Positions 22,102 through 31,780 are shown, numbered from the stretch's first letter. The stretch: 64,000 nt of DNA from Anaerolineales bacterium (GCA_014860745.1 JACZJC010000049.1:1-64000), one strand, 5' to 3'. The notes: generated by a model from the sequence alone, not told the origin. Program-made: numbers and translations.

Positions 22102-23985
22102 ATGAGCATTCGCCTTAAGGTTATCCTTCCGTTTTTGATTCTGACCGTGGTTGTAGCCATGATCGGGATCTATGTAGTCACGCGCCTGGTGGCGAATAGT
22201 TTGAGCGACCGTCTGACGAATCAATTGCTGGAAGCGGGGCGTGTTGTGTCTGATAGTTTCATCAGGCAGGAATCCAGTCATGTAGAAACAGCGCGTTCCA
22301 TCGTTTTTCTTGAAGGGCTTCCACAGGCGGTTTCCGGGGAGGATGGAGAAAAAGCGTTTAACCTGGCTGCGCCAGTTTTTGTGGGGGTGGGCGCAGCGGA
22401 TAGTTTGATCTTGATCTCACCGCGCGGAACGGAACTGGTTCATTTTTATATGGATTCGGAGGGGAAGCTGCAGCAGGTGCATCAGGATACCGGTGCAAGC
22501 AAGTCTCAAATTGTTGCACCATTCCTTGCGAACCGCAATGTGGATGAAGCGCCTCATCGGGCGCTGGGTGTGAATCTGGCCAATGATGAGGTTTATTATT
22601 ACACGGGTCTTCCAATTTCGAATGATGGCAAGTTTGCGGGGGTTGTTGTCATCGGTACGTCCATCAAGAGTATTTTGCCGTATCTGAAAAGCATAGTCCT
22701 CGCAGATGTCATTATTTATGGCGGGAACGGACGTGCAATTGCAACCACCATGGGGGCGGGGAATGAAACCACGTTAGGCGAGCTTTCCATATCCGAATAT
22801 GAATATCAACAGGTTCTTGGCGCAAAAGAATTTGTTGTAGGCAATAACTTTAAGTTGGATGGACGCGATTACAGGCTTTTGCGCGGTCCGCTGCAAGTAG
22901 GCAATGACCGTATAGGCGTATTTGCCGTTGTACTGCCCTCGGAATTTGTTCTGCAACAAGGAGCGGAAAGCAGGGGCGCCTATACTCAATTGTTTGCGAT
23001 AGTGATGCTCGTAGTAGTTGTCATTGGCTTTTTTATTTCGCGGTTGATCACGAGTCCGCTTTATTCGCTGGTAAACACATCTCAGGCAATTGCGAGCGGT
23101 GATCTTGAGCAACGAACAGGCATTCGGTCACGAGATGAGATCGGGGAGTTGGCTACTACGTTCGATGATATGACTGCAAAGCTTCAAGAGCGGACCGAAG
23201 AACTGGAACAGATCAACGAGCGTTTGCGGAAAATAGATAGAACCAAAACCAACTTTATTCAGATCTCGGCCCATGAGTTGCGGACACCTTTAACCCTCAT
23301 TATGGGATATTCACAAATGCTGGAACAGGACACCCAGGAAAACCCTGAACTGCAAAAACTTGCACAGGGTATTTTGGAAGGTTCCGAACGCATGACCGAC
23401 ATAGTAGATAGCATGCTGGATGTCTCCCGGATTGACAGCAAGGCTCTTGTCCTGCGGAAAGTTTCCGTGGAGATGGACATGGTGATAAAGAAGGTTCGCA
23501 AGGGCTTTAATGAGGCCCTTTTTGAGAGGAACATCAAACTTGATACGGATGAGATAAATAAATTGCCGCCGGTATATGCCGACCCGGAATTGATTCAAAA
23601 AGTTTTTTATCACATTATCATGAATGCCATAAAATTCACCCCGGACGGCGGTTCCATAAAAGTTAGTGGAAGATATTTTAACGGTGATGTTCCTCCGCAG
23701 GTGGAAGTCACCGTTTCTGATACGGGCATTGGCATTGACCCTGCTACCATCCCATTAATTTTTGAGAAATTCGGTCAGACGGGGGAGGTCCTCTTACATT
23801 CCTCCGGGAAAACAAAGTTTAAAGGCGGGGGGCCAGGGCTTGGGCTTGCCATTGCACGGGGAATCGTGAACGCTCATGGAGGGGAAATCAGGGCTGAGAG
23901 CCCGGGGTATAATGAGCAAACCTTTCCGGGCAGCAAATTTGTTGTAACCCTGCCTGTCGAAAAGCAAACGGAGACAGAACCATGA
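22102..23985 (+). CDS. Membrane sensor histidine kinase with extracytoplasmic sensor and HAMP
   Basis: 627 aa from ATG 22102, 40 bases after a good promoter. Order of parts: membrane helix 1 (VILPFLILTVVVAMIGIYVV), then an extracytoplasmic sensor of about 270 residues, probably a Cache-type fold. Helix 2 (LFAIVMLVVVVIGFFISRLI) and a HAMP linker (SGDLEQRTGIRSRDEIGELATTFDDM) follow. The dimerisation helix has the phospho-acceptor His in SAHELRTPLTLIMGYSQML (near 392). The ATPase has N box IIMNAIKFTPDGG, DTGIGIDP and GGGPGLGLAIARG. No response-regulator gene is adjacent. Instead its stop overlaps a repeat-containing membrane protein gene (ATGA). Confidence 0.9.
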   Translation: MSIRLKVILPFLILTVVVAMIGIYVVTRLVANSLSDRLTNQLLEAGRVVSDSFIRQESSHVETARSIVFLEGLPQAVSGEDGEKAFNLAAPVFVGVGAADSLILISPRGTELVHFYMDSEGKLQQVHQDTGASKSQIVAPFLANRNVDEAPHRALGVNLANDEVYYYTGLPISNDGKFAGVVVIGTSIKSILPYLKSIVLADVIIYGGNGRAIATTMGAGNETTLGELSISEYEYQQVLGAKEFVVGNNFKLDGRDYRLLRGPLQVGNDRIGVFAVVLPSEFVLQQGAESRGAYTQLFAIVMLVVVVIGFFISRLITSPLYSLVNTSQAIASGDLEQRTGIRSRDEIGELATTFDDMTAKLQERTEELEQINERLRKIDRTKTNFIQISAHELRTPLTLIMGYSQMLEQDTQENPELQKLAQGILEGSERMTDIVDSMLDVSRIDSKALVLRKVSVEMDMVIKKVRKGFNEALFERNIKLDTDEINKLPPVYADPELIQKVFYHIIMNAIKFTPDGGSIKVSGRYFNGDVPPQVEVTVSDTGIGIDPATIPLIFEKFGQTGEVLLHSSGKTKFKGGGPGLGLAIARGIVNAHGGEIRAESPGYNEQTFPGSKFVVTLPVEKQTETEP

Positions 23986-25187
23986 AAATGTCAGAGCGCG
24001 ACCGACGGGATTGGAGTCTGCTCATTTTTATTGTGCCGTTCGGCATTCTGTTAATGCTGATCACAGGACAATTTGCCATGCGCATCATCCCTCAGTGGAT
24101 TTTGAATGCGGGGATGGGGTCTAACTTAAAAGTTGAAACGGCTGGCGGGCAACAAACTGTTTTGCACCCCTTATTTAATATCCAGATATTAACTCCATTT
24201 TCCTGGCAAAACACCTATCTTACACCTAATGCGGATAGCGGATTCGTCTTCCCTCCATTTGTTGTGCTGGAGCCAAGCGCCACTCCTACACCTACTGAAG
24301 CACGGCCTACAGAAACTGCCACACCACCGCCGGCCACGGTTTCACCATCGGCGACAACACCTGTTTCAACTGTCACACCTCCTCCCACAGAAGTTGTGAC
24401 AACGCCGCCTGTCACATCACCGGCAACATGCCAAGATTCCAATGCTTCAAACTTTGGCGGACCGCTGCCATGTACCTATCCACCCACAACCTGTCAGGAC
24501 CCTGCTGCAACGAACTTTGGCGGACCCTTGCCATGTACGTATCCACCTACAACCTGTCAGGACTCCGCTGCTACGAACTTTGGCGGCCCCCTGCCATGCA
24601 CGTATCCACCTACGTCAGGCGGAGTGACATCCACACCAGACCCATCTTACACACTTGTTACTCCTGCTCCTGCTGATTTAGGAGTTGGAACTCCACCTGA
24701 CGACAATATCGGTAATATTACAGATGGACAATATGTGGTGATTGGATTGAGCATTGTTGTTGGGCCCACCCCGGATAATAACTATGATCTGGTGCTTTAT
24801 GAATACAACAATGGCGGGTCTATTTACCTGGACTGGATTATCGTTGGCATTTCGAATTCACCTACTGGAAGCGAGTATTATGAAGTATTTAACTGGGGAA
24901 ACAACATTCCCGATGCAAATACAAATGTCGACACAAATGAGTTGGTAGCAGATCCCAATTGCCCGTCTGGTGAAGAGTGTGATGATCGCGAAATTCCCGA
25001 GTCGGATTTGTATCCGAACCCTGGTGCAGGTATTCTGATTGATGTGGATACCGCGACAAGCGCTCCGCCCGCCGGTACCTATGATTACATCGTGGTCATT
25101 TCCCCCAATGGCGGACCGGCAAATGGCGATGCACAGGTCGATTCAATCGAAGTTACTGAAGTGCCAATCCCAACTCCCCCGCCATAG
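23982..25187 (+). CDS. Membrane-anchored extracytoplasmic protein with three 21-aa Cys repeats
   Basis: 401 aa. One N-terminal membrane helix (LLIFIVPFGILLMLITGQFAM) is followed by a Thr/Pro/Ser-rich stalk (about residues 100-148). Then come three tandem 21-residue repeats of the form TCQDxxAxNFGGPLPCTYPPT (24426-24614). A C-terminal beta-rich domain of about 180 residues follows, with acidic Asp/Asn loops (DTNELVADPNCPSGEECDD). Each repeat has two Cys and resembles short disulphide repeats in surface proteins. The gene overlaps the histidine-kinase stop, so the two are coexpressed; it may be an accessory sensor or a surface protein. No enzyme motif seen. Confidence 0.68.
   Translation: MKMSERDRRDWSLLIFIVPFGILLMLITGQFAMRIIPQWILNAGMGSNLKVETAGGQQTVLHPLFNIQILTPFSWQNTYLTPNADSGFVFPPFVVLEPSATPTPTEARPTETATPPPATVSPSATTPVSTVTPPPTEVVTTPPVTSPATCQDSNASNFGGPLPCTYPPTTCQDPAATNFGGPLPCTYPPTTCQDSAATNFGGPLPCTYPPTSGGVTSTPDPSYTLVTPAPADLGVGTPPDDNIGNITDGQYVVIGLSIVVGPTPDNNYDLVLYEYNNGGSIYLDWIIVGISNSPTGSEYYEVFNWGNNIPDANTNVDTNELVADPNCPSGEECDDREIPESDLYPNPGAGILIDVDTATSAPPAGTYDYIVVISPNGGPANGDAQVDSIEVTEVPIPTPPP
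24426..24614 (+). repeat. Three tandem 63-bp coding repeats
   Basis: Three in-frame 63-base units encode TCQDSNASNFGGPLPCTYPPT and two close variants. The DNA of units 2 and 3 is nearly identical, which suggests recent duplication. Confidence 0.88.
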
Positions 25188-25214
25188 CTCAAAAAGACTG
25201 TATTCCCTTTGTAA

Positions 25215-25246
25215 AAAAGCTGACGTCAATTTTGCCGTCAGCTTTT
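25215..25246. terminator. Bidirectional intrinsic terminator
   Basis: AAAAGCTGACG...CGTCAGCTTTT between the converging repeat-protein and membrane-protein genes. Confidence 0.82.
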
Positions 25247-25247
25247 C

Positions 25248-26927
25248 TTATTCCTGCAAAGTGAAAAACGAACTTAGCCTTTCCATCAGCATGGGATTTA
25301 ATTTTTCCATGCGGCTGTTTTCGCTGGAGAAGGCTAATAATATGCTGACGACAACGGTGAATAGAACAAGCATATTTATCAGGCGCGGATATGTTTTTGA
25401 CGGGCTTGATTTTCGCATCAAGAGCCAGCCGCCGATGATTGCAAGTAATGTAACTTGAGATATCAAATCCACCATGAAGCGCATTTGGCCGTAAAAATAA
25501 AAGAGGATGGCGGCAAAGCTGATCAGGAATGACCCTCCAAGCAGTTGGATGATGAGTTGCTGCAGTTCAGGATTATTTTGTGAAGTGATCTTATTTTTGG
25601 ACTTTGAGGAAAAAGGAAGAACTGCAAGCAATAGAATGGGGGCGTAGAAAAGGATTCCCGTTACCCTTCCGCCCGCATACAGTTTTGGGGCAGTGATGTT
25701 CAGGTTTTGCAGCATGGATGAAAACCCAACGGGCCGCATAAATGGAAATTTTGGAATAAATTCAAACGGCTGAAGAATGTAAGCCTGAACATTGTAGGGG
25801 AAATAATCGGGCTGGAAGGTGAGCGGCATATCCCTGTTTAGGTTGTAGATGGTGATCTGGTAGCGCAAACCAAATTCCAGCGGAGAGTCGAAGCGCGCCC
25901 AGTTGTACCAGCCAATAAGCAGCGCGCCAAGCGCAAGCGGCGTCAATAACGAGGCGGCAAGTCGTGCTGCTCCATTCCAGTCAATCGGCTTCGGTTGATT
26001 CTTCCAAATCCACAGGAGAGACAGCGCGGTCAGGAAGAGGATCGGCAGCACGTTGATGGCGCGCGACCCAACCGAGCAAGCCCAGAAAAGCCCCGCAAGG
26101 AATAAAAATCTTTTTCGGATGTCTTTTTCAAAAGCAAGGATGACGAAATAGATGCCACCGATCAAAAAGAATTGACCGCCGCCGATAGCCGCTTCATAGA
26201 CATCGGGGATGTTGAGCGACCAGAGAATGGGCAGGATCAACCCGATCAGGAAGATGGAGATGACCACGCTCCATGCGGGGATGTCTGGAAAGAAGAGCCG
26301 CCATACCTTTAAGATGATAAGTGAATTGAAGATCAGCAACCCGCTCAAAAAGAAATACACAAGATAGATATCAGCCATGCTTGTATGCAGGGCCAACTGA
26401 ATGGGCATGAGCAGCAAGGCAGGGACGGGTCCCCAGTATAAATAAAGTTTTCCTTTGTAAAGGGATAGATCCCAGACATCGTCTTCAAAAGGAGGGCGCC
26501 CTTCAGAGCTGTACGGGTCTTCCGCCGCGAGAAGGGCTGCGCCGGGTTCCACATCCACGTGCAATTGACCTTTGCTGAAGGCTTCTGCAAGCTGCGTGTA
26601 ATAGCGGGTGGATGCCTTCCAGGTGGTGAACGTTCCGAAGGTGATGAAGAAAGCATAGATCACGAAAATGATCGACCAAATGTGACCGAACAGAAAGATC
26701 ATCTTTGCTTTCTCTGATGTTGAAACTTCAGTTTTTTGTTTGAACAGAAAAACAGAGGCGGCGATCAGCACGAATCCCACTGAGAATAAAATAATCCGTG
26801 AACGCCCCCAATCCGGGTTTGGGTCGAGTCCAAGCGAGTAGGCGAAAAGGGCGAAAAAAACGCTGACCAGACCATCTGTCAACAAGAGGGCTGGAATGAT
26901 GCGGTCTGAAAGTCTGGTTTGAGGCAT
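25248..26927 (-). CDS. Large polytopic membrane protein, GT39-like
   Basis: 559 aa with about twelve hydrophobic segments. After the first few helices comes a loop with TRYYTQLAEAFSKGQLHVDV and a WDLSLYKGKLYLYWGPVPALLL segment. That is the arrangement of GT39/PMT-like glycosyltransferases and of related uncharacterised Chloroflexota proteins. The canonical early Asp-Asp pair is not obvious, so catalytic activity is uncertain. It is transcribed alone, divergent from radC, and ends at a shared terminator. An alternative description is simply a polytopic protein of unknown function. Confidence 0.6.
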   Translation of the reverse strand: MPQTRLSDRIIPALLLTDGLVSVFFALFAYSLGLDPNPDWGRSRIILFSVGFVLIAASVFLFKQKTEVSTSEKAKMIFLFGHIWSIIFVIYAFFITFGTFTTWKASTRYYTQLAEAFSKGQLHVDVEPGAALLAAEDPYSSEGRPPFEDDVWDLSLYKGKLYLYWGPVPALLLMPIQLALHTSMADIYLVYFFLSGLLIFNSLIILKVWRLFFPDIPAWSVVISIFLIGLILPILWSLNIPDVYEAAIGGGQFFLIGGIYFVILAFEKDIRKRFLFLAGLFWACSVGSRAINVLPILFLTALSLLWIWKNQPKPIDWNGAARLAASLLTPLALGALLIGWYNWARFDSPLEFGLRYQITIYNLNRDMPLTFQPDYFPYNVQAYILQPFEFIPKFPFMRPVGFSSMLQNLNITAPKLYAGGRVTGILFYAPILLLAVLPFSSKSKNKITSQNNPELQQLIIQLLGGSFLISFAAILFYFYGQMRFMVDLISQVTLLAIIGGWLLMRKSSPSKTYPRLINMLVLFTVVVSILLAFSSENSRMEKLNPMLMERLSSFFTLQE

Positions 26928-27013
26928 GCGATGATTCTAAAGCAGAAATCCTTGTTTGTAGAAAATTGGTTGTAAAATAGGAAAAAAACCAGACTATACA
27001 TCAGGGAGGCAAC

Positions 27014-27721
27014 ATGGCCGAACCCGCCCCAAAACCAACCTATCGAATTTCCGATCTTCACGAATCAGACCGCCCGCGCGAACGGCTGGCTGCACTTGGC
27101 CCACAGGCATTGACGAACGCTGAGTTGATCGCCATCTTGCTGCGTGTCGGTGTTGCGGGAGAAAACGCCGTCGAGGTGGGTCAACGACTGCTGCAAAAGT
27201 TTGGCGGATTGATCGGTTTGCATCGCGCGCCGATCAAGGAACTCATGGAGCAGCACGCCATCGGCGAAGCGAAGGCTGCCCAGATCAAGGCTGCGATAGA
27301 GCTGGGCAGAAGATTAACCCTGGAATCTCCCGAAGAGAAGCTTGCCATCAACAGCCCGGGGGATGCGGCGGCATTGGTGCAATATGACATGTCCGCTTTG
27401 GAGCAGGAACATTTGCGCGTGATCCTTTTGGACCGGCGGAATCGCGTGTTGGAAATTGTGGAAGTATATAAAGGCTCGGTAAATTCTTCGCAGGTGCGGG
27501 TGGGGGAGTTGTTCAAGGAGGCGATCCGCGCGAACGCTTCAGCGCTGATCGTGACCCATAACCACCCGAGCGGCGACCCAACTCCCAGCCCCGATGACGT
27601 GGCTGTGACGCGCGCCATTGTGCAGGCGGGAAAATTATTGGATATCGATGTGCTTGATCATTTGGTGATCGGGCAGGGGAAGTGGGTTTCTTTGAAGGAA
27701 AGAGGATTGGGGTTTTCGTAA
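27014..27721 (+). CDS. radC: RadC-type JAB-domain protein
   Basis: 235 aa, full length. An N-terminal UPF0758 helical part ([31 protein letters not shown]) is followed by a JAB/MPN metalloprotease-like fold. Its zinc site [14 protein letters not shown] is near residues 182-195, with the partner Glu in [18 protein letters not shown]. RadC proteins are linked to DNA repair or natural transformation, though the biochemical role is still unsettled. The ribosome site is AGGGAGG. It ends at a strong terminator. Confidence 0.93.
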   Translation: MAEPAPKPTYRISDLHESDRPRERLAALGPQALTNAELIAILLRVGVAGENAVEVGQRLLQKFGGLIGLHRAPIKELMEQHAIGEAKAAQIKAAIELGRRLTLESPEEKLAINSPGDAAALVQYDMSALEQEHLRVILLDRRNRVLEIVEVYKGSVNSSQVRVGELFKEAIRANASALIVTHNHPSGDPTPSPDDVAVTRAIVQAGKLLDIDVLDHLVIGQGKWVSLKERGLGFS

Positions 27722-27730
27722 TTATGATCT

Positions 27731-27764
27731 GGTGAAGCGCGGCATGTGCCGCGCTTCACTTTTT
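27731..27764. terminator. Bidirectional intrinsic terminator
   Basis: GTGAAGCGCGGC-ATGT-GCCGCGCTTCAC followed by T5, between converging radC and acylphosphatase genes. Confidence 0.88.
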
Positions 27765-27765
27765 A

Positions 27766-28065
27766 TTACATGCTTCTTTTTACCGTAAAGCCTTCCAACA
27801 TGCCGGTCGGCTGTTCATACTCCACTTTTGCCTCGTCTATGCGCGAAACACGCGGACCTTGTTTTACGACCTGAATGAATTCGTCAATCTGGAATTTCGT
27901 GCCTTCGGCCACCGCTTCCACGGTGTCGCTGCCGATGTTGCGCACCCAGCCGAAGACGCCGATCTGCAGGGCGTTGTATTCCACATGAGAACGAAACCCC
28001 ACGCCCTGCACACGTCCCTTAACCCAAATGTGAACCCTGAGCTTTTCATGTTGAGTTGTTCCCAT
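27766..28065 (-). CDS. acyP: Acylphosphatase
   Basis: 99 aa. The catalytic loop WVKGRVQGVGFRSHVEYNA (about residues 13-31) holds the Arg that binds the phosphate. The catalytic Asn-containing segment GVFGWVRNIGSDTVEAVAEG follows, and the protein ends with GFTVKRSM. It hydrolyses acyl phosphates such as carbamoyl phosphate and 1,3-bisphosphoglycerate. Its start overlaps the end of the upstream peptidase gene by about 20 bases, so the pair is cotranscribed. It ends at the shared terminator. Confidence 0.92.
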   Translation of the reverse strand: MGTTQHEKLRVHIWVKGRVQGVGFRSHVEYNALQIGVFGWVRNIGSDTVEAVAEGTKFQIDEFIQVVKQGPRVSRIDEAKVEYEQPTGMLEGFTVKRSM

Positions 28066-29275
28066 TTTTTCTCCTTTGGCGCAGCATGTCTATTGTGCCC
28101 CAGAGCGGGACCATCAATACCAATGCAAGCAGCAATAAGAATGGCAGCAGGTTACGCAGGGCAACGCCTGCCGTGTTTTGCCCTAAAACATTTTCCCGCC
28201 AGCGCGCATCCAGTTGACTGAGCGGTGTGCCGAGTGCGTTCGTTGCGCCCAGTTCACAGCCAAAGCCTTCACTGTAGGAATTGGTCAACCTGGTCAGCCC
28301 GGAAGAACCAAATGAATCGCGGATATAGGAGACGAATGACTGGGATTGGGCATATGCCAGAAAGGCGTTGCCTGCGTCAGCGGGGAAGGAGGCGCACAGG
28401 TTTTCGAATGCGATCAATGAATCGTCGCCGCTTGCGATCTCCAGCGCGCGGGCATAGTCGGGGTTGGGATACAGCTCGACCATGGAGGCAATGCCTTCCA
28501 AAAGCCAGATGGGCTGGTTTGCATACGTGTCGCCAAGCGAACGGTAGAGCATCACATGCGCGAGTTCGTGCGGGATTTTTGTTTGCATCTCAATGCCCTG
28601 ACTTGCCCCCGGTGCAATGGCAACGAGCACTACTCCAATTTCAGGGTTGGCGTGCCCTCCCGCCCAGTCCACGCCGCCCAGCATCAATGTGTTTTGCAGG
28701 TCGGTGGTGTTTGAATAAATATAAATATCGATCGGGTCGTTGAGCGAGATGGGGACGAGTTCGTTGATGGCGAGCATGCCTGAGCCAGCCGCATCCAGCG
28801 CGGCGGCGCCAAAGGCATCATCCCCTGCATACCAATGGATGTTGACATTTGCGCGGCTTGTGTCGCGCCAGGGAAAGCGGTCATCCTTGTATTGAAAACG
28901 GATCGGGTCGCTGGTGTAGGTCTGGTTGTCGTTGAGGGTGGCTTGAAACCAGAAGACGATCCAGCTGAACGGAGGAATTAAATTCAACGAAGCATCATAC
29001 GTGAAACTTACAAAACCATCCGCGCCTACGGTCAGCGTTTCAACCCGCGTGGTTTCTTCGTTGATCTCACGAAAGAGAAGGGATATCTGTTGGATGGGGA
29101 TCGGGGAAGTGACCTTCGCTTGAAATGTTATCGACTGCCCAAAGTTGACCGCCACCTGCGGCTGCTCGACCACGATTCCGCCCTGACCTTTTGCCTGCTT
29201 CACGTTAAATGGCAGGACCGCCGCGATAAGCAGAATTGCCATTAATTTCAAAACGAATTTGCGCGGATTGAGCAT
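28046..29275 (-). CDS. Secreted, membrane-anchored peptidase of the MA type (HExxH)
   Basis: 409 aa. An N-terminal signal helix (KLMAILLIAAVLPFNVKQ) precedes an extracytoplasmic beta-rich region (residues 35-155). A zinc metalloprotease domain with KIPHELAHVMLYR (near residue 233) and a downstream Glu in LLEGIASMVEL follows; this is the gluzincin arrangement (HExxH plus GIxxxxE). A C-terminal membrane helix (LLPFLLLLALVLMVPLWGTI) and a basic tail anchor it with the active site outside. It is known from related proteins as a peptidase MA-family metallohydrolase; no substrate is known. It overlaps acyP downstream. Confidence 0.82.
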   Translation of the reverse strand: MLNPRKFVLKLMAILLIAAVLPFNVKQAKGQGGIVVEQPQVAVNFGQSITFQAKVTSPIPIQQISLLFREINEETTRVETLTVGADGFVSFTYDASLNLIPPFSWIVFWFQATLNDNQTYTSDPIRFQYKDDRFPWRDTSRANVNIHWYAGDDAFGAAALDAAGSGMLAINELVPISLNDPIDIYIYSNTTDLQNTLMLGGVDWAGGHANPEIGVVLVAIAPGASQGIEMQTKIPHELAHVMLYRSLGDTYANQPIWLLEGIASMVELYPNPDYARALEIASGDDSLIAFENLCASFPADAGNAFLAYAQSQSFVSYIRDSFGSSGLTRLTNSYSEGFGCELGATNALGTPLSQLDARWRENVLGQNTAGVALRNLLPFLLLLALVLMVPLWGTIDMLRQRRKNGNNST

Positions 29276-29279
29276 TTCA

Positions 29280-30197
29280 TCACCTCGATAAGAACACGAT
29301 CAGCGGCGTCAGTGTGAGCGGACTTAAAATCGTACCGAGAAAAACAATGGCTGTGACGAGAGAGGGTTCCAGACGATATTCGGTTGCGACGACCGTGGTC
29401 GCCACCGCCGCAGGCATGGCAGCTTCGATGACGCTGCCTTGATGAGCGTGCCCCTGCAGGCCAAACAAACTGGCGAGCAAGAGCCCAACCACGGGACCGA
29501 GAAGGAGCTTTGTGAGTACGCCCACACCCAAAGCGCGGAAACTGTGCGACCATTCGATCTTTGTCAACTCGAGACCAAGCAGGACGATCATGGCGGGGAT
29601 CGCTCCGCTGGCGGCGATCTCTATCGTGCGTGAAAGTGATATGGGGATAACAAATCCCGTTGCTTTTACCAGCAGTGCCAGCACCACGCCGTAGACGATG
29701 GGCAGTTTGAATATACCCAGTATAGCGGATTTCAAGTCGGTATGCCCAAGCGAGGCGATGATCACGCCGATGGTGTTGAAGAGGATGGTGGTGGTCACAT
29801 AAAAGATCGATGCGACCGCCAGCGCTTCATCCCCAAATGCGAATTTGACCAGAGGCAGGCCATAGTTGCCTGTGTTGCCGAACGCCACGGTGAGGATGAC
29901 CGCCAGCAAAAGCGGACGGTCGAGCCGAAGGATCTTCCCAAAGATGAAAGCAAGCAGCCCCATGACGGCGATGACTGCGACCGTGTATTCCACGGTAGTG
30001 ACGGCTTGCTGTACGTTCAACTGGCTTGTGACCATGAGGTTGAAGACCAACAGCGGGCTGAAAATATAGAAGACGATGCGCCCGATGGTGCGCGAATCGA
30101 CGGTGAGGAATTTGCCGAGGATGTAGCCTGCTGCGGCGATGAGTAAAATGGGGAGCAGGTTGTTTGCGAAGGTGCTGAAGAGTTCGTTGAGGGACAT
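29280..30197 (-). CDS. AEC-family transporter (auxin efflux carrier-like)
   Basis: 305 aa from ATG 30197 (MSLNELFSTFANNLLPILLI); the 36-residue ORF-track extension runs through palindromic intergenic DNA. Ten hydrophobic segments form two five-helix halves. Typical AEC features are FGNTGNYGLPLVKFAFG in the first half (Asn-Gly crossover) and GAIPAMIVLLGLELTKI plus AAMPAAVATTVVATEY in the second. AEC carriers export organic acids or amino-acid-like anions. It lies four bases upstream of the peptidase gene, so the two share a transcript. Confidence 0.86.
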   Translation of the reverse strand: MSLNELFSTFANNLLPILLIAAAGYILGKFLTVDSRTIGRIVFYIFSPLLVFNLMVTSQLNVQQAVTTVEYTVAVIAVMGLLAFIFGKILRLDRPLLLAVILTVAFGNTGNYGLPLVKFAFGDEALAVASIFYVTTTILFNTIGVIIASLGHTDLKSAILGIFKLPIVYGVVLALLVKATGFVIPISLSRTIEIAASGAIPAMIVLLGLELTKIEWSHSFRALGVGVLTKLLLGPVVGLLLASLFGLQGHAHQGSVIEAAMPAAVATTVVATEYRLEPSLVTAIVFLGTILSPLTLTPLIVFLSR

Positions 30198-30229
30198 AGG
30201 ATGTGATGAAATTATAAACCCCGTTGTGT

Positions 30230-30377
30230 AAGGGCGCGGTGTGGGAGCGTGCTGCGCCATGTCCTTCGACTTTGCTCCTCGACTTGCACTTGGAGCTCCG
30301 CTCACATCGTCCCGATGTCCTTCGGGAGGACGAAGCCCAAATGAAATAAAAAGGGCGCGAGAACCGCGCCCCTACAG
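30230..30377. repeat. Palindrome-rich intergenic element (GTAAGGGCG family)
   Basis: The stretch starts GTGTAAGGGCGCGGT and ends ACCGCGCCCCTACA in inverted orientation, with smaller hairpins inside (for example CCGATGTCCTTCGGGAGG). The last part, AAAAAGGGCGCG-AGAAC-CGCGCCC, may also terminate miaB on the minus strand. Related ends occur at 61653-61718 and inside the transposase pseudogene. Confidence 0.55.
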
Positions 30378-30380
30378 GAA

Positions 30381-31718
30381 TTACAGGGAAATCAGATCAG
30401 GTTGTTTGTGTAACTGTGCCTGCATGGACCACGGTCCCGTCCAGGTGACGGTGACGGGGAGGACTTTGCCGCGCAGGTCTTCTTCTGATTCGACGAAGAC
30501 GATCTTGTTGGTGGGGGTGCGTCCGCGCCAGCGCCCTTTGACCTTGTCTTCAAAGAGGACTTCCACTTTTTCGCCGAGATGTCTTTTGTTGATGTCTGCG
30601 AGGATGCCTTCCTGGAGGTCGTCGAGCATGTGCAGGCGGCGGAGTTTGTCTTCTTCGGGGACATTGTCTTCCATGCGGCGGGTGGCGACGGTTCCCTCTC
30701 TCAGCGAGTAACGTGCCAGATGAGCCACATCCAGTTTCAGGTCGGAGAGGACGCGGTAGGTTTCCATGAATTGTTCTTCCGTCTCGCCGGGGAAGCCGAC
30801 GATGATATCCGTGGCGATGGAACAGCCTGGAATGCGTTGGCGGATCTTTGCGACGAGGTCACGGTATTGCTGCTGGGTGTATCCGCGCTTCATGTTTTTG
30901 AGGACTTCGTCATCGCCCGCCTGGATGGGGAGTTCGATGTGCGGCATGACGCGGGGGAGTTCGGCGATGGCCTGGATGAGGTCATCTTCAAAGTAGTTGG
31001 GGTGTGAGGTGAGGAAGCGGATGCGTTCGATGCCTTCGACTTCGTGCAGGAGGCGCAGGAGAGCGGCGAGGTTGGGACCGTCTGGAATGTCTTTGCCGTA
31101 ACGGTCTACAATTTGTCCGAGCAAGGTGACTTCTTTGACGCCCTGCCTTGCCAGGGAGCGAACTTCGGAGACAATATCGCCAACGGGACGGGAACGCTCG
31201 CCGCCGCGCTTGGAGGGGATGATGCAAAATGTGCAGGCATGGGAGCAGCCGTAGACAATGGGGACATGCGCGCTGACGAGTTTGCCCTGTTCCGCTACGG
31301 GCAGGATGAGTTCTTCATCCATCATCAGGAAGCGGCGGGTCGTTTCGGAGTTTTCGAGGGATTGAACTTCGCCCTGGGTGAGGTGGGAGATCAATGGGCC
31401 AGGGTCAGAGGGCGGGGAGAAGACATCCACAAAGGGGAGTTTTTCGCGCAGTTTTTCTGCGCCGCGCACGCCGACCATGCAGCCCATGAGGTTGATGACG
31501 AGGTTTGGGTTTTTCTTTTTGAGCGGCGCCAGTGAAGTGACGCGCCCGTAGGCTTTGTCTTCGGCGGATTGGCGCACGACACAGGTGTTTAAGACGATAA
31601 CGTCTGCTTCTTCGATGGTTTCGGTAAGGGTGTAGCCAAGGTGCTCAAGGGAAGAGCCGACGCGCTGTGAGTCGGCGACGTTCATTTGGCAGCCTTCGGT
31701 CCAGATGTGGTATTTCAT
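30381..31718 (-). CDS. miaB: tRNA-2-methylthio-N6-dimethylallyladenosine synthase
   Basis: 445 aa, full length. The UPF0004 domain has three Cys for the auxiliary cluster (WTEGCQMN near residue 10, LNTCVVRQ near 46, LMGCMVG near 80). The radical-SAM domain has VYGCSHACTFCIIPSKRGGERSR (near residue 155). The C-terminal TRAM domain ends with VTVTWTGPWSM. It adds the methylthio group to i6A37 of tRNAs reading U-starting codons. MiaB is favoured over the related RimO and MtaB by the N-terminal HIWTEGCQMNVADS. It is a single gene. Confidence 0.93.
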   Translation of the reverse strand: MKYHIWTEGCQMNVADSQRVGSSLEHLGYTLTETIEEADVIVLNTCVVRQSAEDKAYGRVTSLAPLKKKNPNLVINLMGCMVGVRGAEKLREKLPFVDVFSPPSDPGPLISHLTQGEVQSLENSETTRRFLMMDEELILPVAEQGKLVSAHVPIVYGCSHACTFCIIPSKRGGERSRPVGDIVSEVRSLARQGVKEVTLLGQIVDRYGKDIPDGPNLAALLRLLHEVEGIERIRFLTSHPNYFEDDLIQAIAELPRVMPHIELPIQAGDDEVLKNMKRGYTQQQYRDLVAKIRQRIPGCSIATDIIVGFPGETEEQFMETYRVLSDLKLDVAHLARYSLREGTVATRRMEDNVPEEDKLRRLHMLDDLQEGILADINKRHLGEKVEVLFEDKVKGRWRGRTPTNKIVFVESEEDLRGKVLPVTVTWTGPWSMQAQLHKQPDLISL

Positions 31719-31780
31719 AGTGGGCGAAATTATACCAAGAGTGGTCAGGATTCAAGCTTTCAGCCTTTGGACAATAAAAT

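Noticed and set aside
24426-24614. Three regular 63-bp repeats looked at first like a short CRISPR array
   Set aside because: Repeats are contiguous without spacers, lie in frame inside a gene and encode a Cys-repeat peptide.
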